DNA of 64,000 nucleotides. It comes from Oscillospiraceae bacterium (GTDB lineage: Bacteria > Bacillota > Clostridia > Oscillospirales > Oscillospiraceae). Shown here in pieces: positions 1 to 8,322 of this stretch (the first letter of the stretch is position 1; each line of letters starts with the position of its first letter). Location: contig JAFVCD010000004.1 of assembly GCA_017479425.1 (NCBI GenBank), positions 1-64,000 of the forward strand. The letters are read 5' to 3'. The notes beneath the pieces were generated by a model. It was not told the origin of the DNA and ran no database searches. It saw only the letters and a list, made by a program, of their open reading frames with translations. The position numbers and the translations under genes are program-made.

Positions 1-40
1 CGCGCTCATCCGTTTTGTCAATGAGCCGCGGCGTTGCCTC

Positions 41-70
41 TTGTATTTGCTGCCCGCACTATGGTATAAT
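41..70 (+). promoter_or_regulatory. Candidate promoter upstream of glnA
   Basis: TTGTAT at 41-46 and TATAAT at 65-70 with an 18-base spacer. The -10 lies inside the first repeat copy, so a transcript from here would run through both structured repeats before glnA. No better promoter is visible closer to the gene. Confidence 0.35.
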
Positions 71-263
71 AATCGCAAAGGCGATTATTATATTTGATCC
101 AAGTTCTTTTTCTCGCCGCTAAAGCGGCAACCGAAAAAGATAACAAATTATACCATATCCGCTGTGCAGATATGGTATAATAATCGCAAAGGCGATTATT
201 ATATTTGATCCAAGTTCTTTTTCTCGCCGCTAAAGCGGCAACCGAAAAAGATAACAAATTATA
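60..263. repeat. Two copies of a 93-base structured repeat
   Basis: Bases 60-152 and 171-263 are the same 93-base sequence with a 111-base period. Each copy folds into two hairpins: AATAATCGC pairs with GCGATTATT, and an arm TCTTTTTC..GCCGC pairs with GCGGC..GAAAAAGA. The 18-base spacer plus the repeat ends also forms an inverted repeat (tataccatatc / gatatggtata). It looks like a REP- or MITE-like intergenic element that has tandemly duplicated in the leader of glnA. No coding function is likely. Confidence 0.85.
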
Positions 264-291
264 ATCAGAAAAAATAAAGGACGGTGCAGTT

Positions 292-1713
292 ATGGCGCTC
301 ACTTCCGCAGATATTCGCAGACTCATAGACGAAAACGATATAAAGATGGTCGATCTCCGCATCGTGGACATCGACGGCGGTCTCAGGCACGTCACTATCC
401 CCGCCTCGCAGTTCAGCGAAGAGATGATGAAAAACGGCATCGGCTTCGACGCCTCTAATTACGGCTACGCGGTGGTCGAGAAGAGCGACATGGTCTACAT
501 TCCCGACTACGACACCGCGCGCATCGACCCCTTCTCCTCCGTTCCGACGCTTGCGATGATCGGCAACGCCATGATCATCGACACTCCCAACAGACCGCTC
601 GCACAGTACCCGCGCAATGTAACTGCTGCGGCTGAGGCGTATATGCGCTCCACCGGCATCGCGGATACGATGCTGATTCTGCCGGAGTTTGAGTTCTACC
701 TCTTCAGCGAGGCGATCTGGCAGGTCGAGCACAACGCCGTCGGCTACTCCATCGACTCCCCGCAGGCGCACTGGAACGGCATAAGCGAGGGTCAGGGGCG
801 CGTTGTCCCGCTTCAAGGCAATTACCACATCGCTCCCCCGCTCGACGCGACCTACGAGTGCCGCAGCGAGATGTGCCTGCGTATCGAAGAGGCGGGCATC
901 CCCGTAAAGTATCACCACCCCGAGGTCGGCTCCGCCGGTCAGTTTGAGATCGAGCCGCTCCTCTGCCCGATGGGCAGGATGGCGGACGGCACCGTTGAGA
1001 TAAAGCAGATAATCCGTCAGGTCGCGCAGAAGCACGGACTCACCGCCACCCTTATGCCGAAGCCGGTCTACGGCGAGGCCGGCAGCGGAATGCACGTTCA
1101 TATGCTGCTCCTCAAAAACGGCGAGCCGGTTTTCTCCGACGATAACGGCTACGCGCACCTCAGCCGCGAGGCGCACTGGTTCATGGGCGGACTTCTGAAG
1201 CATATCGACTCGCTCTGCGCGTTCACTAACCCCTCGACTAACTCGTTCAAGCGCCTTGTACCTGGATTTGAGGCTCCTGTCACTGTCGGCTACGCGACCT
1301 CGAACCGCAGCGCTGTCATACGCATCCCAGCCTACGCGAAGGAGCCGACGGAGCGCCGCTTTGAGCTGAGAAGCCCTGACGCCACCGCAAATCCCTACTA
1401 CTGCTACGCCGCCATTCTAATGGCGGGTCTCGACGGCATCAAGAATCAGATCGACCCGCACGCCGAGGGCTGGGGTCCCTATGATATGAACCTCTTCAAG
1501 CTTCCTCCCGAGGAGCAGGCAAAGCTCCGTCAGCTTCCGACGAGCCTTGAGAATGCCCTTGACGCCCTCGAGCGCGACCACGATTATCTCACCGCAGGAG
1601 GCGTATTCCCCGAGGAGCTTATTAAGACGTGGATTTCCCGCAAGCGCAGAGAGTGCCGCGAGATTGCAAACATCCCACATCCCGCAGAATTCCAGAGATA
1701 TTTCAATTCTTAA
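292..1713 (+). CDS. glnA: Glutamine synthetase, type I
   Basis: ATP-dependent synthesis of glutamine from glutamate and ammonium in the cytoplasm. The 473-residue protein has the normal GSI layout: N-terminal beta-grasp ('MVDLRIVDIDGGLRHV'), metal-binding 'LPEFEFYLF', 'GSGMHVHM' and the glutamate-flap/ATP region 'NRSAVIRIP' with 'RRFELRSPDATANPYY'. At the loop that carries the adenylylated tyrosine in enteric GSI-beta (NLYDLPPEE) this protein reads NLFKLPPEE, so the acceptor Tyr is Phe and that control is not available. The start ATG follows AAAGGA. It appears monocistronic, flanked by a repeat upstream and a strong hairpin downstream. Identification is secure; the subclass is inferred. Confidence 0.95.
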   Translation: MALTSADIRRLIDENDIKMVDLRIVDIDGGLRHVTIPASQFSEEMMKNGIGFDASNYGYAVVEKSDMVYIPDYDTARIDPFSSVPTLAMIGNAMIIDTPNRPLAQYPRNVTAAAEAYMRSTGIADTMLILPEFEFYLFSEAIWQVEHNAVGYSIDSPQAHWNGISEGQGRVVPLQGNYHIAPPLDATYECRSEMCLRIEEAGIPVKYHHPEVGSAGQFEIEPLLCPMGRMADGTVEIKQIIRQVAQKHGLTATLMPKPVYGEAGSGMHVHMLLLKNGEPVFSDDNGYAHLSREAHWFMGGLLKHIDSLCAFTNPSTNSFKRLVPGFEAPVTVGYATSNRSAVIRIPAYAKEPTERRFELRSPDATANPYYCYAAILMAGLDGIKNQIDPHAEGWGPYDMNLFKLPPEEQAKLRQLPTSLENALDALERDHDYLTAGGVFPEELIKTWISRKRRECREIANIPHPAEFQRYFNS

Positions 1714-1718
1714 TAGAT

Positions 1719-1746
1719 CAGGCGGCGAGGCTCTCCTCGCCGCCTG
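1719..1746 (+). terminator. Hairpin after glnA
   Basis: Perfect 12-base stem (caggcggcgagg / cctcgccgcctg) with a 4-base loop, starting six bases after the glnA stop. It lacks a T tract, so it may stabilise the 3' end as well as terminate. Confidence 0.6.
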
Positions 1747-1762
1747 CATACTGCATACAAAA

Positions 1763-1784
1763 CGGGACAGCAAACGCTGTCCCG
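1763..1784 (-). terminator. Terminator of the HPr-LDH gene
   Basis: 9-base perfect stem (cgggacagc / gctgtcccg) followed on the minus strand by GTTTTG, just after the stop codon of the gene ending at 1802. Confidence 0.7.
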
Positions 1785-1801
1785 ATAAAAATATACTGTT
1801 C

Positions 1802-3100
1802 TTATTTGCACTCAGCGGCGCCGAGGGGCAGACCCTCGTTGAAGTTATGCGCGCTCTCGAGCGTTACGGAGGCTATCGCCTGGAGAGCCTCGCGCGTGAA
1901 GAACGCCTGATGGCTGGTCAGCACAACATTCGGGAACATTTGAAGCCTCGCCGTTACATCGTTTATGAGGAAATCGTCGGAGTGGTCGGTATATACATTC
2001 GCTTCCTCGCCCTCATACACGTCGATGGCGACAGCGTGGAACTTTCCGCGCTTGAGCGCGTCGATCAGCGCCTCTGTGTCAACAAGACCTCCGCGGGCGG
2101 TATTTACGAGCATCGCGGTGTCCTTCATCCTCGCGATCGCAGCCTCGTCGATAAGGTGGTAGGTGCCGCCCTCGCCGTAGATAAGCGGCGCGTGGAGTGA
2201 GATGAGGTCTGCGCGCTCAAAAAGCGCGTCCTTTTCAACATAGGTGAGAAGTCCCTCGTCTACAAGCTTCTGATTCGGGTATGCGTCCCACGCGATTACG
2301 GTCATGCCGAAGCCCTTGCAGATGCGCGCCATGCACTGTCCGATCTGACCCGTGCCGACGATGCCGGCGATTTTGTTGTGCAGGTCGAGTCCCATCAAGC
2401 CTGACAGTGCAAAGTTATTCTCCTTCACGCGGTTCACCGCCTTGTGCAGGCGGCGGTTTGCGGTCATAATTATGCTCATCGCGTGCTCGGCGACGGCGTA
2501 GGGAGAGTACGCCGGAACGCGGCAGACGGTAATGCCGCACTCCTTCGCAGCCGGAAGATCGACGTTATTGAAGCCGGCACAGCGCAGCAAAATGAGCTTA
2601 ATTCCGTAGCTGTGGAGGGCTCGCACTGTTTCCGGCGGGCATTCATCGTTTACGAATATGCAGATCGCGTCGTGTCCCTGCGCGAGATAAACTGTCTCAG
2701 ACGTGAGGCGCACGGAATAAAAGTCTATATCGCAGTTAAAGGAGCCGTCGCCTGTGTCCTTTATAAGCTCAGAGAAAAAAATACGGTCATAGTCCTTCGT
2801 GCCGAAAAAGGCAATCCTGAATTTCGGATCGTGCTTTGTATCAGAGAAGCGCGAGCTGAGGATTTCAAGTATCTTCGCAAGCGAGGCCTCCTCATCGCCG
2901 CCCTCGGCGGTAATATTGAGCACAGAGCCCTTCTTCGCGCCTAGGCGCAGAAGCTGAATGAGGTTACTGCCGTTTGCTGTGCGTTCACCGCACTTGAAGG
3001 TTACCTGCGACGGAAGTGCAACGCAGATCTGCGCTATCATCGCGGCGGGGCGGGCGTGGATTCCGACCTCGGTCTGTATCTCAAAGCGTGCTGTTTTCAT
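1802..3100 (-). CDS. HPr domain fused to D-lactate dehydrogenase-type 2-hydroxyacid dehydrogenase
   Basis: One uninterrupted 432-residue frame. Residues 1-85 are a complete HPr domain: 'GIHARPAAMIAQ' puts the phosphorylatable histidine exactly at position 15, and 'RLGAKKGS' matches the HPr helix 2 end. The HPr-kinase site Ser46 is Asn46, with Ser45 beside it. From about residue 93 a D-lactate dehydrogenase begins ('FRIAFFGTKDYDR'), with NAD motif GTGQIG near 249-254 and a catalytic triad Arg336 ('NTARGG'), Glu363 ('IDVYEGEE') and His397 ('TSHQAFF'). LDH normally starts with Met at the junction; there is none here, and the only good ribosome site (GAGGAGG) precedes the HPr start. The enzyme half should interconvert pyruvate and D-lactate or a similar 2-oxoacid. 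A sugar-PTS phosphorylation input is an inference. Confidence 0.85.
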   Translation of the reverse strand: MKTARFEIQTEVGIHARPAAMIAQICVALPSQVTFKCGERTANGSNLIQLLRLGAKKGSVLNITAEGGDEEASLAKILEILSSRFSDTKHDPKFRIAFFGTKDYDRIFFSELIKDTGDGSFNCDIDFYSVRLTSETVYLAQGHDAICIFVNDECPPETVRALHSYGIKLILLRCAGFNNVDLPAAKECGITVCRVPAYSPYAVAEHAMSIIMTANRRLHKAVNRVKENNFALSGLMGLDLHNKIAGIVGTGQIGQCMARICKGFGMTVIAWDAYPNQKLVDEGLLTYVEKDALFERADLISLHAPLIYGEGGTYHLIDEAAIARMKDTAMLVNTARGGLVDTEALIDALKRGKFHAVAIDVYEGEEANVYTDHSDDFLINDVTARLQMFPNVVLTSHQAFFTREALQAIASVTLESAHNFNEGLPLGAAECK

Positions 3101-3125
3101 AGCTGCCTCCTCGTATTTTTCTTAC

Positions 3126-3154
3126 ATTATAGTTTATCCCGTACCGCTTGGCAA
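3126..3154 (-). promoter_or_regulatory. Promoter of the HPr-LDH gene
   Basis: On the minus strand TTGCCA (3149-3154), 17-base spacer, TATAAT (3126-3131), ending about 25 bases before the start codon. Confidence 0.7.
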
Positions 3155-3161
3155 TATAAAA

Positions 3162-3189
3162 AAGCCGCAAAGCTTTCGCTTCACGGCTT
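3162..3189 (-). terminator. Terminator of the glmM operon
   Basis: 12-base stem aagccgcaaagc / gcttcacggctt (one mismatch) with a 4-base loop, followed on the minus strand by a run of T. It lies directly after glmM. Confidence 0.8.
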
Positions 3190-3195
3190 AAATAT

Positions 3196-4548
3196 TCATT
3201 CAGCTATATGTCCCTGCGCCTTGATAACGTCGATAACAGAGTCGACGTATTTCTCGCAGAGCTCATCGCTCGTCGCCTCGACCATTACGCGGATAACGGG
3301 CTCAGTGCCGCTCTCGCGGACGAGGATTCTGCCGTCGTCGCCGAGCGCCTCCGCGACTGCTGCAACAGCCTTCTGCACCTCGGGGTCGTTCTGCGCCTCG
3401 GGCTTACTCTTTACGCGGACGTTTTTCAGCACCTGCGGATAGAATTTACACGGCGCCGCAAGCTCGCTGAGGGGCTTGCCCTTGGCAATCAGCACCTCCA
3501 TCATCTTGAGTGCGGTGAGGATACCGTCTCCGGTGGTGGCGTACTTAGTGAAGATGATGTGTCCGGACTGCTCGCCGCCGATGCGGTGGCCGTTCTGCAC
3601 CATATTCTCATAGACGTACTTATCTCCGACCTTGGTCTTTTCGTACTCGATTCCGACGGCGTCGAGCGCCTTGTAAAGGCCGAAGTTCGACATAACCGTG
3701 GTGACGACCTTATTGTTGAGAAGCTTGCCGCGCTCCTTCATATATAGACCGTAGACATACATGATGTGGTCGCCGGTGACGACGTTGCCCTGCTCGTCAA
3801 CGCAGAGGCAGCGGTCGGCGTCGCCGTCGAAGGCAAAGCCGACGTCGAGCTTGTTGGCAACGACGAACTTCTGAAGGTTCTCGATATGCGTGGAGCCGCA
3901 GTCGGTGTTGATGTTCGTGCCGTTCGGCTCGGCGTTTATGACATAGGTCTTTGCTCCGAGAGCGTCGAAAACCGCTTTTGCGATATTCCACGATGCTCCG
4001 TTAGCGCAGTCAAGGCCGACGTTCTTGCCGCGGAAAGAGTACTTCGAGGTGGAGATAAGATAGCCGATATAGCGGTTTCTGCCTGCGACGTAGTCTACTG
4101 TGCAGCCGATCTTCTCGCGCTTGGCAAGCGGAATCTCAGGCACCTTGCCGTCGATATATGCCTCGATCTCAAGAAGCGTTTCCTCCTCCATCTTTTCGCC
4201 GTTGGAGTTTAAGAGCTTGATGCCGTTGTCATAATACGGATTGTGCGAGGCGGAGATCATAATTCCGCAATCGAAGCCGTCAACTCTGGTGATGTAGGCG
4301 ACTGACGGAGTCGTTGTGACGTGCATAATATAAGCGTCGGCGCCGGAGGCGGTAAGGCCTGTGCAGAGGCCGTACTCAAACATATAGGATGAGCGGCGGG
4401 TGTCCTTGCCGATTACGATCTTTGCCTTCTTGCCCATTCTCTCGCCGTAGTACCAGCCGAGGAAGCGGCCGATTTTAACGGCGTGGTCATAGGTGAGGTT
4501 TACGTTGGCTTCGCCGCGGAAGCCGTCAGTTCCGAAATATTTGCCCAT
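3196..4548 (-). CDS. glmM: Phosphoglucosamine mutase
   Basis: Converts glucosamine-6-phosphate to glucosamine-1-phosphate for UDP-GlcNAc and peptidoglycan synthesis. The 450-residue length matches the family. The N-terminus 'MGKYFGTDGFRGEAN' is typical. The active-site phosphoserine lies in 'ISASHNPYYDNGIK', the Mg loop is 'DGDADRCLC', and the C-terminal phosphate-binding loop is 'RESGTEPVIRVM'. The start ATG has AAGGA upstream. The gene begins 3 bases after the stop of the GlmU-like acyltransferase gene, so the two are co-transcribed from the promoter at 5255-5283, which places it in amino-sugar metabolism. Confidence 0.96.
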   Translation of the reverse strand: MGKYFGTDGFRGEANVNLTYDHAVKIGRFLGWYYGERMGKKAKIVIGKDTRRSSYMFEYGLCTGLTASGADAYIMHVTTTPSVAYITRVDGFDCGIMISASHNPYYDNGIKLLNSNGEKMEEETLLEIEAYIDGKVPEIPLAKREKIGCTVDYVAGRNRYIGYLISTSKYSFRGKNVGLDCANGASWNIAKAVFDALGAKTYVINAEPNGTNINTDCGSTHIENLQKFVVANKLDVGFAFDGDADRCLCVDEQGNVVTGDHIMYVYGLYMKERGKLLNNKVVTTVMSNFGLYKALDAVGIEYEKTKVGDKYVYENMVQNGHRIGGEQSGHIIFTKYATTGDGILTALKMMEVLIAKGKPLSELAAPCKFYPQVLKNVRVKSKPEAQNDPEVQKAVAAVAEALGDDGRILVRESGTEPVIRVMVEATSDELCEKYVDSVIDVIKAQGHIAE

Positions 4549-4551
4549 AAA

Positions 4552-5214
4552 TCAATCCTTCTTCTCTATGATTTCGCCGGAATTCTTGTAAATGCTGTAC
4601 TCAGGTACAACGCCGCGCACGCAGCTTGTCGGGTAGACGTTTGAATGTCTGCCGATGACTGTGCCGGGGTTGCAGACGGAGTTGCAGCCGCACTCGACGT
4701 AGTCGCCGAGCATCGCGCCGAACTTCTTCATTCCGGTTTCAATATCGCCCTCAGGAGCGTGTACTATGACGAGCTTTTTATCCGAGCGGACGTTTGATGT
4801 GATTGAGCCCGCGCCCATATGGCTGTAATAGCCGAGGATCGAGTCGCCGACGTAGTTGTAGTGCGGCGTCTGAACGTGGTCGAAGAGTATTACGTTTTTG
4901 AGCTCCACGGAGTTTCCGACGACGCAGTCAGCGCCGACGAGGGCGGAGCCGCGGATAAAGGCGCAGTGTCTTACTTCTGTGTTAGGCCCGATGATGCAGG
5001 GTGCGCCGAGATATGCGGAATCGAAAACCTTCGCGGTCTTATGCACCCAGACGTGCTCGCTTCTCTCCTCATATTCATTCTTGTCGAGCGTTTCGCCTAG
5101 GGCGATGATCATTTCCTTGATGCCCTTGAGCGCCTCCCACGGATAGGTAAACTGGCTGAGGTAATCCTTCGCCAGAGTGTGGTCGAGGTCGTACATTTCC
5201 CTGATGGTGTACAT
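4552..5214 (-). CDS. GlmU-like left-handed beta-helix acyltransferase
   Basis: A 220-residue hexapeptide-repeat protein resembling the acetyltransferase half of GlmU without the pyrophosphorylase half. The left-handed helix covers roughly residues 60-210, with repeats such as 'APCIIGPNTEVRHCAFI' and the GlmU-like turn 'GAGSITSN'. I place the start at 5214 ('MYTIREMYDL'), which has GGGAG nine bases upstream. An in-frame extension to 5292 would run through a consensus promoter. Operon linkage to glmM suggests acetylation of glucosamine-1-phosphate or a related sugar nucleotide step. The true substrate is not evident, and it could be a sugar-nucleotide-binding relative. Confidence 0.75.
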   Translation of the reverse strand: MYTIREMYDLDHTLAKDYLSQFTYPWEALKGIKEMIIALGETLDKNEYEERSEHVWVHKTAKVFDSAYLGAPCIIGPNTEVRHCAFIRGSALVGADCVVGNSVELKNVILFDHVQTPHYNYVGDSILGYYSHMGAGSITSNVRSDKKLVIVHAPEGDIETGMKKFGAMLGDYVECGCNSVCNPGTVIGRHSNVYPTSCVRGVVPEYSIYKNSGEIIEKKD

Positions 5215-5254
5215 TTCACACATCTCCCAATAAATTTTATAAAAACCAGGAGGT

Positions 5255-5283
5255 ATTATACCACTTGCATTCTCGATTTTCAA
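5255..5283 (-). promoter_or_regulatory. Promoter of the acyltransferase-glmM operon
   Basis: Minus strand TTGAAA (5278-5283), 17-base spacer, TATAAT (5255-5260). This near-consensus promoter decides the start codon of the downstream gene. Confidence 0.85.
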
Positions 5284-5289
5284 GATATT

Positions 5290-5340
5290 CATTACGTTAA
5301 AGTGTATATTTTTTTCATTACATTAAAGTGTATATTTTTG
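5290..5340. repeat. Tandem AT-rich 25-base direct repeat
   Basis: CATTACGTTAAAGTGTATAT and CATTACATTAAAGTGTATAT recur with a 26-base period in the divergent region between the glmM operon and the pyrophosphatase gene. It lies immediately upstream of the 5255-5283 promoter and could be a regulator site. Confidence 0.6.
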
Positions 5341-5428
5341 CAGAGTCATAAATATTTTAAAATAATATGGTCAATTTTTATAAAGTAAGATATCATATTA
5401 AAAATATGTCCATCGGACGGTGAAAGCT

Positions 5429-7105
5429 ATGGAAAAGAACACACGCAAGCGCAAGATAATGGTGATCGGGCACAAAAACCCCGATACCGACTCCATCTGC
5501 GCCGCAATATCATACTCATATCTCAAAAACAAGATCTCCGACACCTATCACGAGCCGCGCAGAGCCGGAGAAATAAATCAGGAGACCGCCTTTGTGCTTC
5601 AGAAATTCGGTATGCCTATCCCGAGGCTATGCGAAAACGTCTCGCCTCAGGTGCGCGATATTGACATACGCGAGGTCGAGGGCGTAGCCGGCGGCACTAC
5701 GATGCGCGCCGCGTGGGAAACGATGCGCGACAAGGACGTAACAAGTCTGCCGATCCTCACTGAGGACGAGCACCTGTTAGGTCTTGTGACCTTGCAGGAC
5801 ATCGCGATGGCGAATATGGACTCTCTCGACCCGCGCACCATCTCGAACGCCGGAACAAGCCTCAAAAACGTCATCGACACGCTTGACGGCAATCTTGTGG
5901 TCGGCGATCCCGAGACCCGTCTCTCCGGCGGCAAGGTAGTCATCGGCGCCGGAAGCCCCGACGTGCTCGAGCAGAGCATGGACGAGGGCGACATCGTCCT
6001 CCTTGCGAACCGCTACGATACGCAGCTCTGCGCTATCGAGATGAACGCCGCACTCATCATAATCTGCGGCGCGCCGGACGTTGCAAAGACGATAGTCAAG
6101 CTTGCGACGATGAACGGCTGCGCCATCATCACGACCCCATATGATACATATCAGGCTTCGTTCCTGCTCAATCAGTCCATACCCGTCGAGCACTTCATGC
6201 AGCGCAACATCAAGTCCTTCTCGCTCCTCACTACCGTTGAGGACGCGCGCAAGCTGATGGGGCAGGTCAGATACAACTACTTCCCCATCGTGAACGGCGA
6301 CGGCAAGTACTGCGGCCTGATTTCCAAGCGAAACCTCCTCAACTTCAAGCGTAAAAAGCTCATTCTCGTTGACCACAACGAGCGCACTCAGTGCGTTGAC
6401 GGCTATGAGGAGGCGGAGATTCTCGAGATAATCGACCATCACCGCATCGGAACACTTGAAACTAACGGGCCGGTGTACTTCCGCAATCAGCCGGTCGGCT
6501 GCACGAACACGATAATTTACAGTATGTACCGCGAGCAGGGCGTTGAGATCGAGCCTTCGATTGCCGGAATCATGTGCTGTGCGATCCTCTCCGACACTCT
6601 TGCGTTCCGCTCTCCGACCTGCACTCAGCTCGACATCGACACCGCCCACGCCCTCGCGAAAATTGCCGGCATCGACCCGATGGAAACAGCGAAGGAGATG
6701 TTTGAGGCGGGTGAGCGGCTTGACGGCAAGACCGCCGAGGATATAGTCAAAACCGACTACAAGATCTTCGCTCACGGCGATACGCAGTTCGGCGTCGGTC
6801 AGCTCAGCTTTATGAGCAAGGATTCGCTCAAAAAGGCAAAAGCGCTGATTCAGCCTTATCTGCCCGAGCTGCAGAAAAAGCAGCGCCTCGACATGGTGTT
6901 CTATATGCTTACGAGCGTTATGGACGAGTCCACCGAGACGATCTGGGCGGGCGCTTCCGCGCCGGAGACTCTCCGGAAGGGCTTTGGTATTGAGGTCGAG
7001 GGCGACAGCGCCGTACTTCCCGGCGTAGTCTCAAGAAAAAAACAGTTCATCCCCGCCGTTATGAAGGCACTTGCCACCGACGAGGACGACGTCTATATGG
7101 AGTAA
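5429..7105 (+). CDS. ppaC: CBS-domain manganese-dependent inorganic pyrophosphatase (family II)
   Basis: Hydrolyses pyrophosphate to phosphate. The 558-residue size fits the regulated CBS-PPase form of Clostridia rather than the roughly 310-residue simple form. In order: DHH motif 'GHKNPDTDSICAA' near the N-terminus; a first CBS domain ('TSLPILTEDEHLLGLVTL'); a DRTGG-like insert; a second CBS domain ('YFPIVNGDGKYCGLIS'); then the catalytic 'LVDHNE' and 'IIDHHRIG'; and a DHHA2 domain ending with the substrate loop 'SRKKQFIPAVM'. CBS domains bind adenine nucleotides and control the enzyme in characterised relatives. I prefer ATG at 5429 over the GTG at 5420 because of GGTG spacing. It is the first gene of a run with pepT. 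Confidence 0.95.
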   Translation: MEKNTRKRKIMVIGHKNPDTDSICAAISYSYLKNKISDTYHEPRRAGEINQETAFVLQKFGMPIPRLCENVSPQVRDIDIREVEGVAGGTTMRAAWETMRDKDVTSLPILTEDEHLLGLVTLQDIAMANMDSLDPRTISNAGTSLKNVIDTLDGNLVVGDPETRLSGGKVVIGAGSPDVLEQSMDEGDIVLLANRYDTQLCAIEMNAALIIICGAPDVAKTIVKLATMNGCAIITTPYDTYQASFLLNQSIPVEHFMQRNIKSFSLLTTVEDARKLMGQVRYNYFPIVNGDGKYCGLISKRNLLNFKRKKLILVDHNERTQCVDGYEEAEILEIIDHHRIGTLETNGPVYFRNQPVGCTNTIIYSMYREQGVEIEPSIAGIMCCAILSDTLAFRSPTCTQLDIDTAHALAKIAGIDPMETAKEMFEAGERLDGKTAEDIVKTDYKIFAHGDTQFGVGQLSFMSKDSLKKAKALIQPYLPELQKKQRLDMVFYMLTSVMDESTETIWAGASAPETLRKGFGIEVEGDSAVLPGVVSRKKQFIPAVMKALATDEDDVYME

Positions 7106-7109
7106 TTCT

Positions 7110-8321
7110 ATGAAAGCATACGAAAGACTGTTAAAATACGTCACCTTCTGGACTACCTCGGATGAGGAGAGCGATACCTGCCCCTCCACCGCGAGGCAGA
7201 AGGTGCTCGGCGAGGCTCTTGTCGATGAGATGAGAGAGCTCGGCATTTCAGACGCGAGAATGGATGAAAACGGCTACGTTTACGGCTATATTCCCGCCTC
7301 TGAGGGGCTTGAAGCTAAGCCCGCGCTGGGCTTTATCGCGCACATGGACACCGCGCCAGACGCATCGGGCGAGAATGTGAAGCCCGTGCTGCACCCGAAC
7401 TACGACGGCGGCGATATTGTGCTGAACGGCACCGTCATCGACACTGCGCGCTTTCCGTTTCTCGCTGCGCTCAAGGGCAGGACCGTCATAACAAGCGATG
7501 GCACAACGCTCCTCGGCTCTGACGATAAGGCGGGCATCGCGGAAATTCTCACCGCCTGCGAGGAGATAATTACAAATGGGCTTCCCCATCCGAAGCTCTG
7601 CATCGCCTTCACACCCGACGAGGAGATTGGCCGCGGTGCGGACAGATTCGATATTCCCGGCTTCGGTGCCGACTTTGCCTACACCGTAGACGGCGGCGAG
7701 GAGGGCGAGATTGAGTACGAAAACTTCAACGCCGCGAGCGCTGTCGTCACAATTAAGGGTTTTTCTGTTCATCCGGGAAGCGCGAAGGACACGATGATAA
7801 ACGCCGCCAACGTGGCGATAGATTTTCACTCTGCTCTCCCGCGCTACGAGCGCCCGGAGCATACAGAGCTGAGAGAGGGCTTCTGCCACCTCACCTATAT
7901 GGAGGGCGACGTTTCCGAAACGAAGCTCTATTACATCATCCGCGACCACGATATGGCGCTCTTCAATGAGAAGAAAGCGCGCTTTGAGCGCATCGCAGAG
8001 CGCCTCAACGCTCAGTACGGCGAGGGCACGGTTTCCGTTTCAATAAAGGACAGCTACTACAATATGATTGAGAAGATCGAGCCGCACTTTCATCTCATTG
8101 AGAACGCGCGTCTGGCGATCAAAAGGGCGGGTCTTGAGCCGAAGGAAAACCCCGTCCGCGGCGGCACCGACGGCGCTCGCCTCAGCTGGGACGGACTCCC
8201 CTGCCCCAATCTCGGCACCGGCGGCTACAACTTCCACGGCTGCGCCGAGCTCAACACCATTGAGGGCATGGACAAGTCCACCGAAATAATTCTGAACCTC
8301 GTGGAGCTCTACGCAAAATAA
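7110..8321 (+). CDS. pepT: Peptidase T (tripeptide aminopeptidase)
   Basis: Zinc metallopeptidase of family M20B that removes the N-terminal residue of tripeptides in the cytosol. The 403 residues match the family (about 408). Motifs: 'GFIAHMDTAPDASG' (first metal His and Asp), 'LLGSDDKAGIAEIL' (bridging Asp), 'FTPDEEIGRGAD' (catalytic Glu pair), 'YTVDGGEEGE', and C-terminal 'GGTDGARLSWDGLPCPNLGTGG'-type region with a final metal His ('YNFHGCAEL'). The start at 7110 follows GGAG, which overlaps the end of the pyrophosphatase gene 4 bases upstream, so translation is probably coupled. An upstream in-frame extension was rejected. Confidence 0.96.
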   Translation: MKAYERLLKYVTFWTTSDEESDTCPSTARQKVLGEALVDEMRELGISDARMDENGYVYGYIPASEGLEAKPALGFIAHMDTAPDASGENVKPVLHPNYDGGDIVLNGTVIDTARFPFLAALKGRTVITSDGTTLLGSDDKAGIAEILTACEEIITNGLPHPKLCIAFTPDEEIGRGADRFDIPGFGADFAYTVDGGEEGEIEYENFNAASAVVTIKGFSVHPGSAKDTMINAANVAIDFHSALPRYERPEHTELREGFCHLTYMEGDVSETKLYYIIRDHDMALFNEKKARFERIAERLNAQYGEGTVSVSIKDSYYNMIEKIEPHFHLIENARLAIKRAGLEPKENPVRGGTDGARLSWDGLPCPNLGTGGYNFHGCAELNTIEGMDKSTEIILNLVELYAK

Positions 8322-8322
8322 A

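Noticed and set aside
1..59. End of an upstream gene at the left border
   Set aside because: No reading frame in the first 59 bases shows a recognisable protein end or a clear stop-terminated gene.
18..440. Minus-strand frame containing two repeats of a peptide
   Set aside because: It is a translation of the duplicated intergenic repeat plus the antisense of glnA; not a gene.
2830..2860. Possibility that the HPr-LDH fusion is a sequencing frameshift
   Set aside because: Both domains are in the same frame with no stop codon, no Met at the LDH start and a linker of plausible length, so no indel is needed to explain it.
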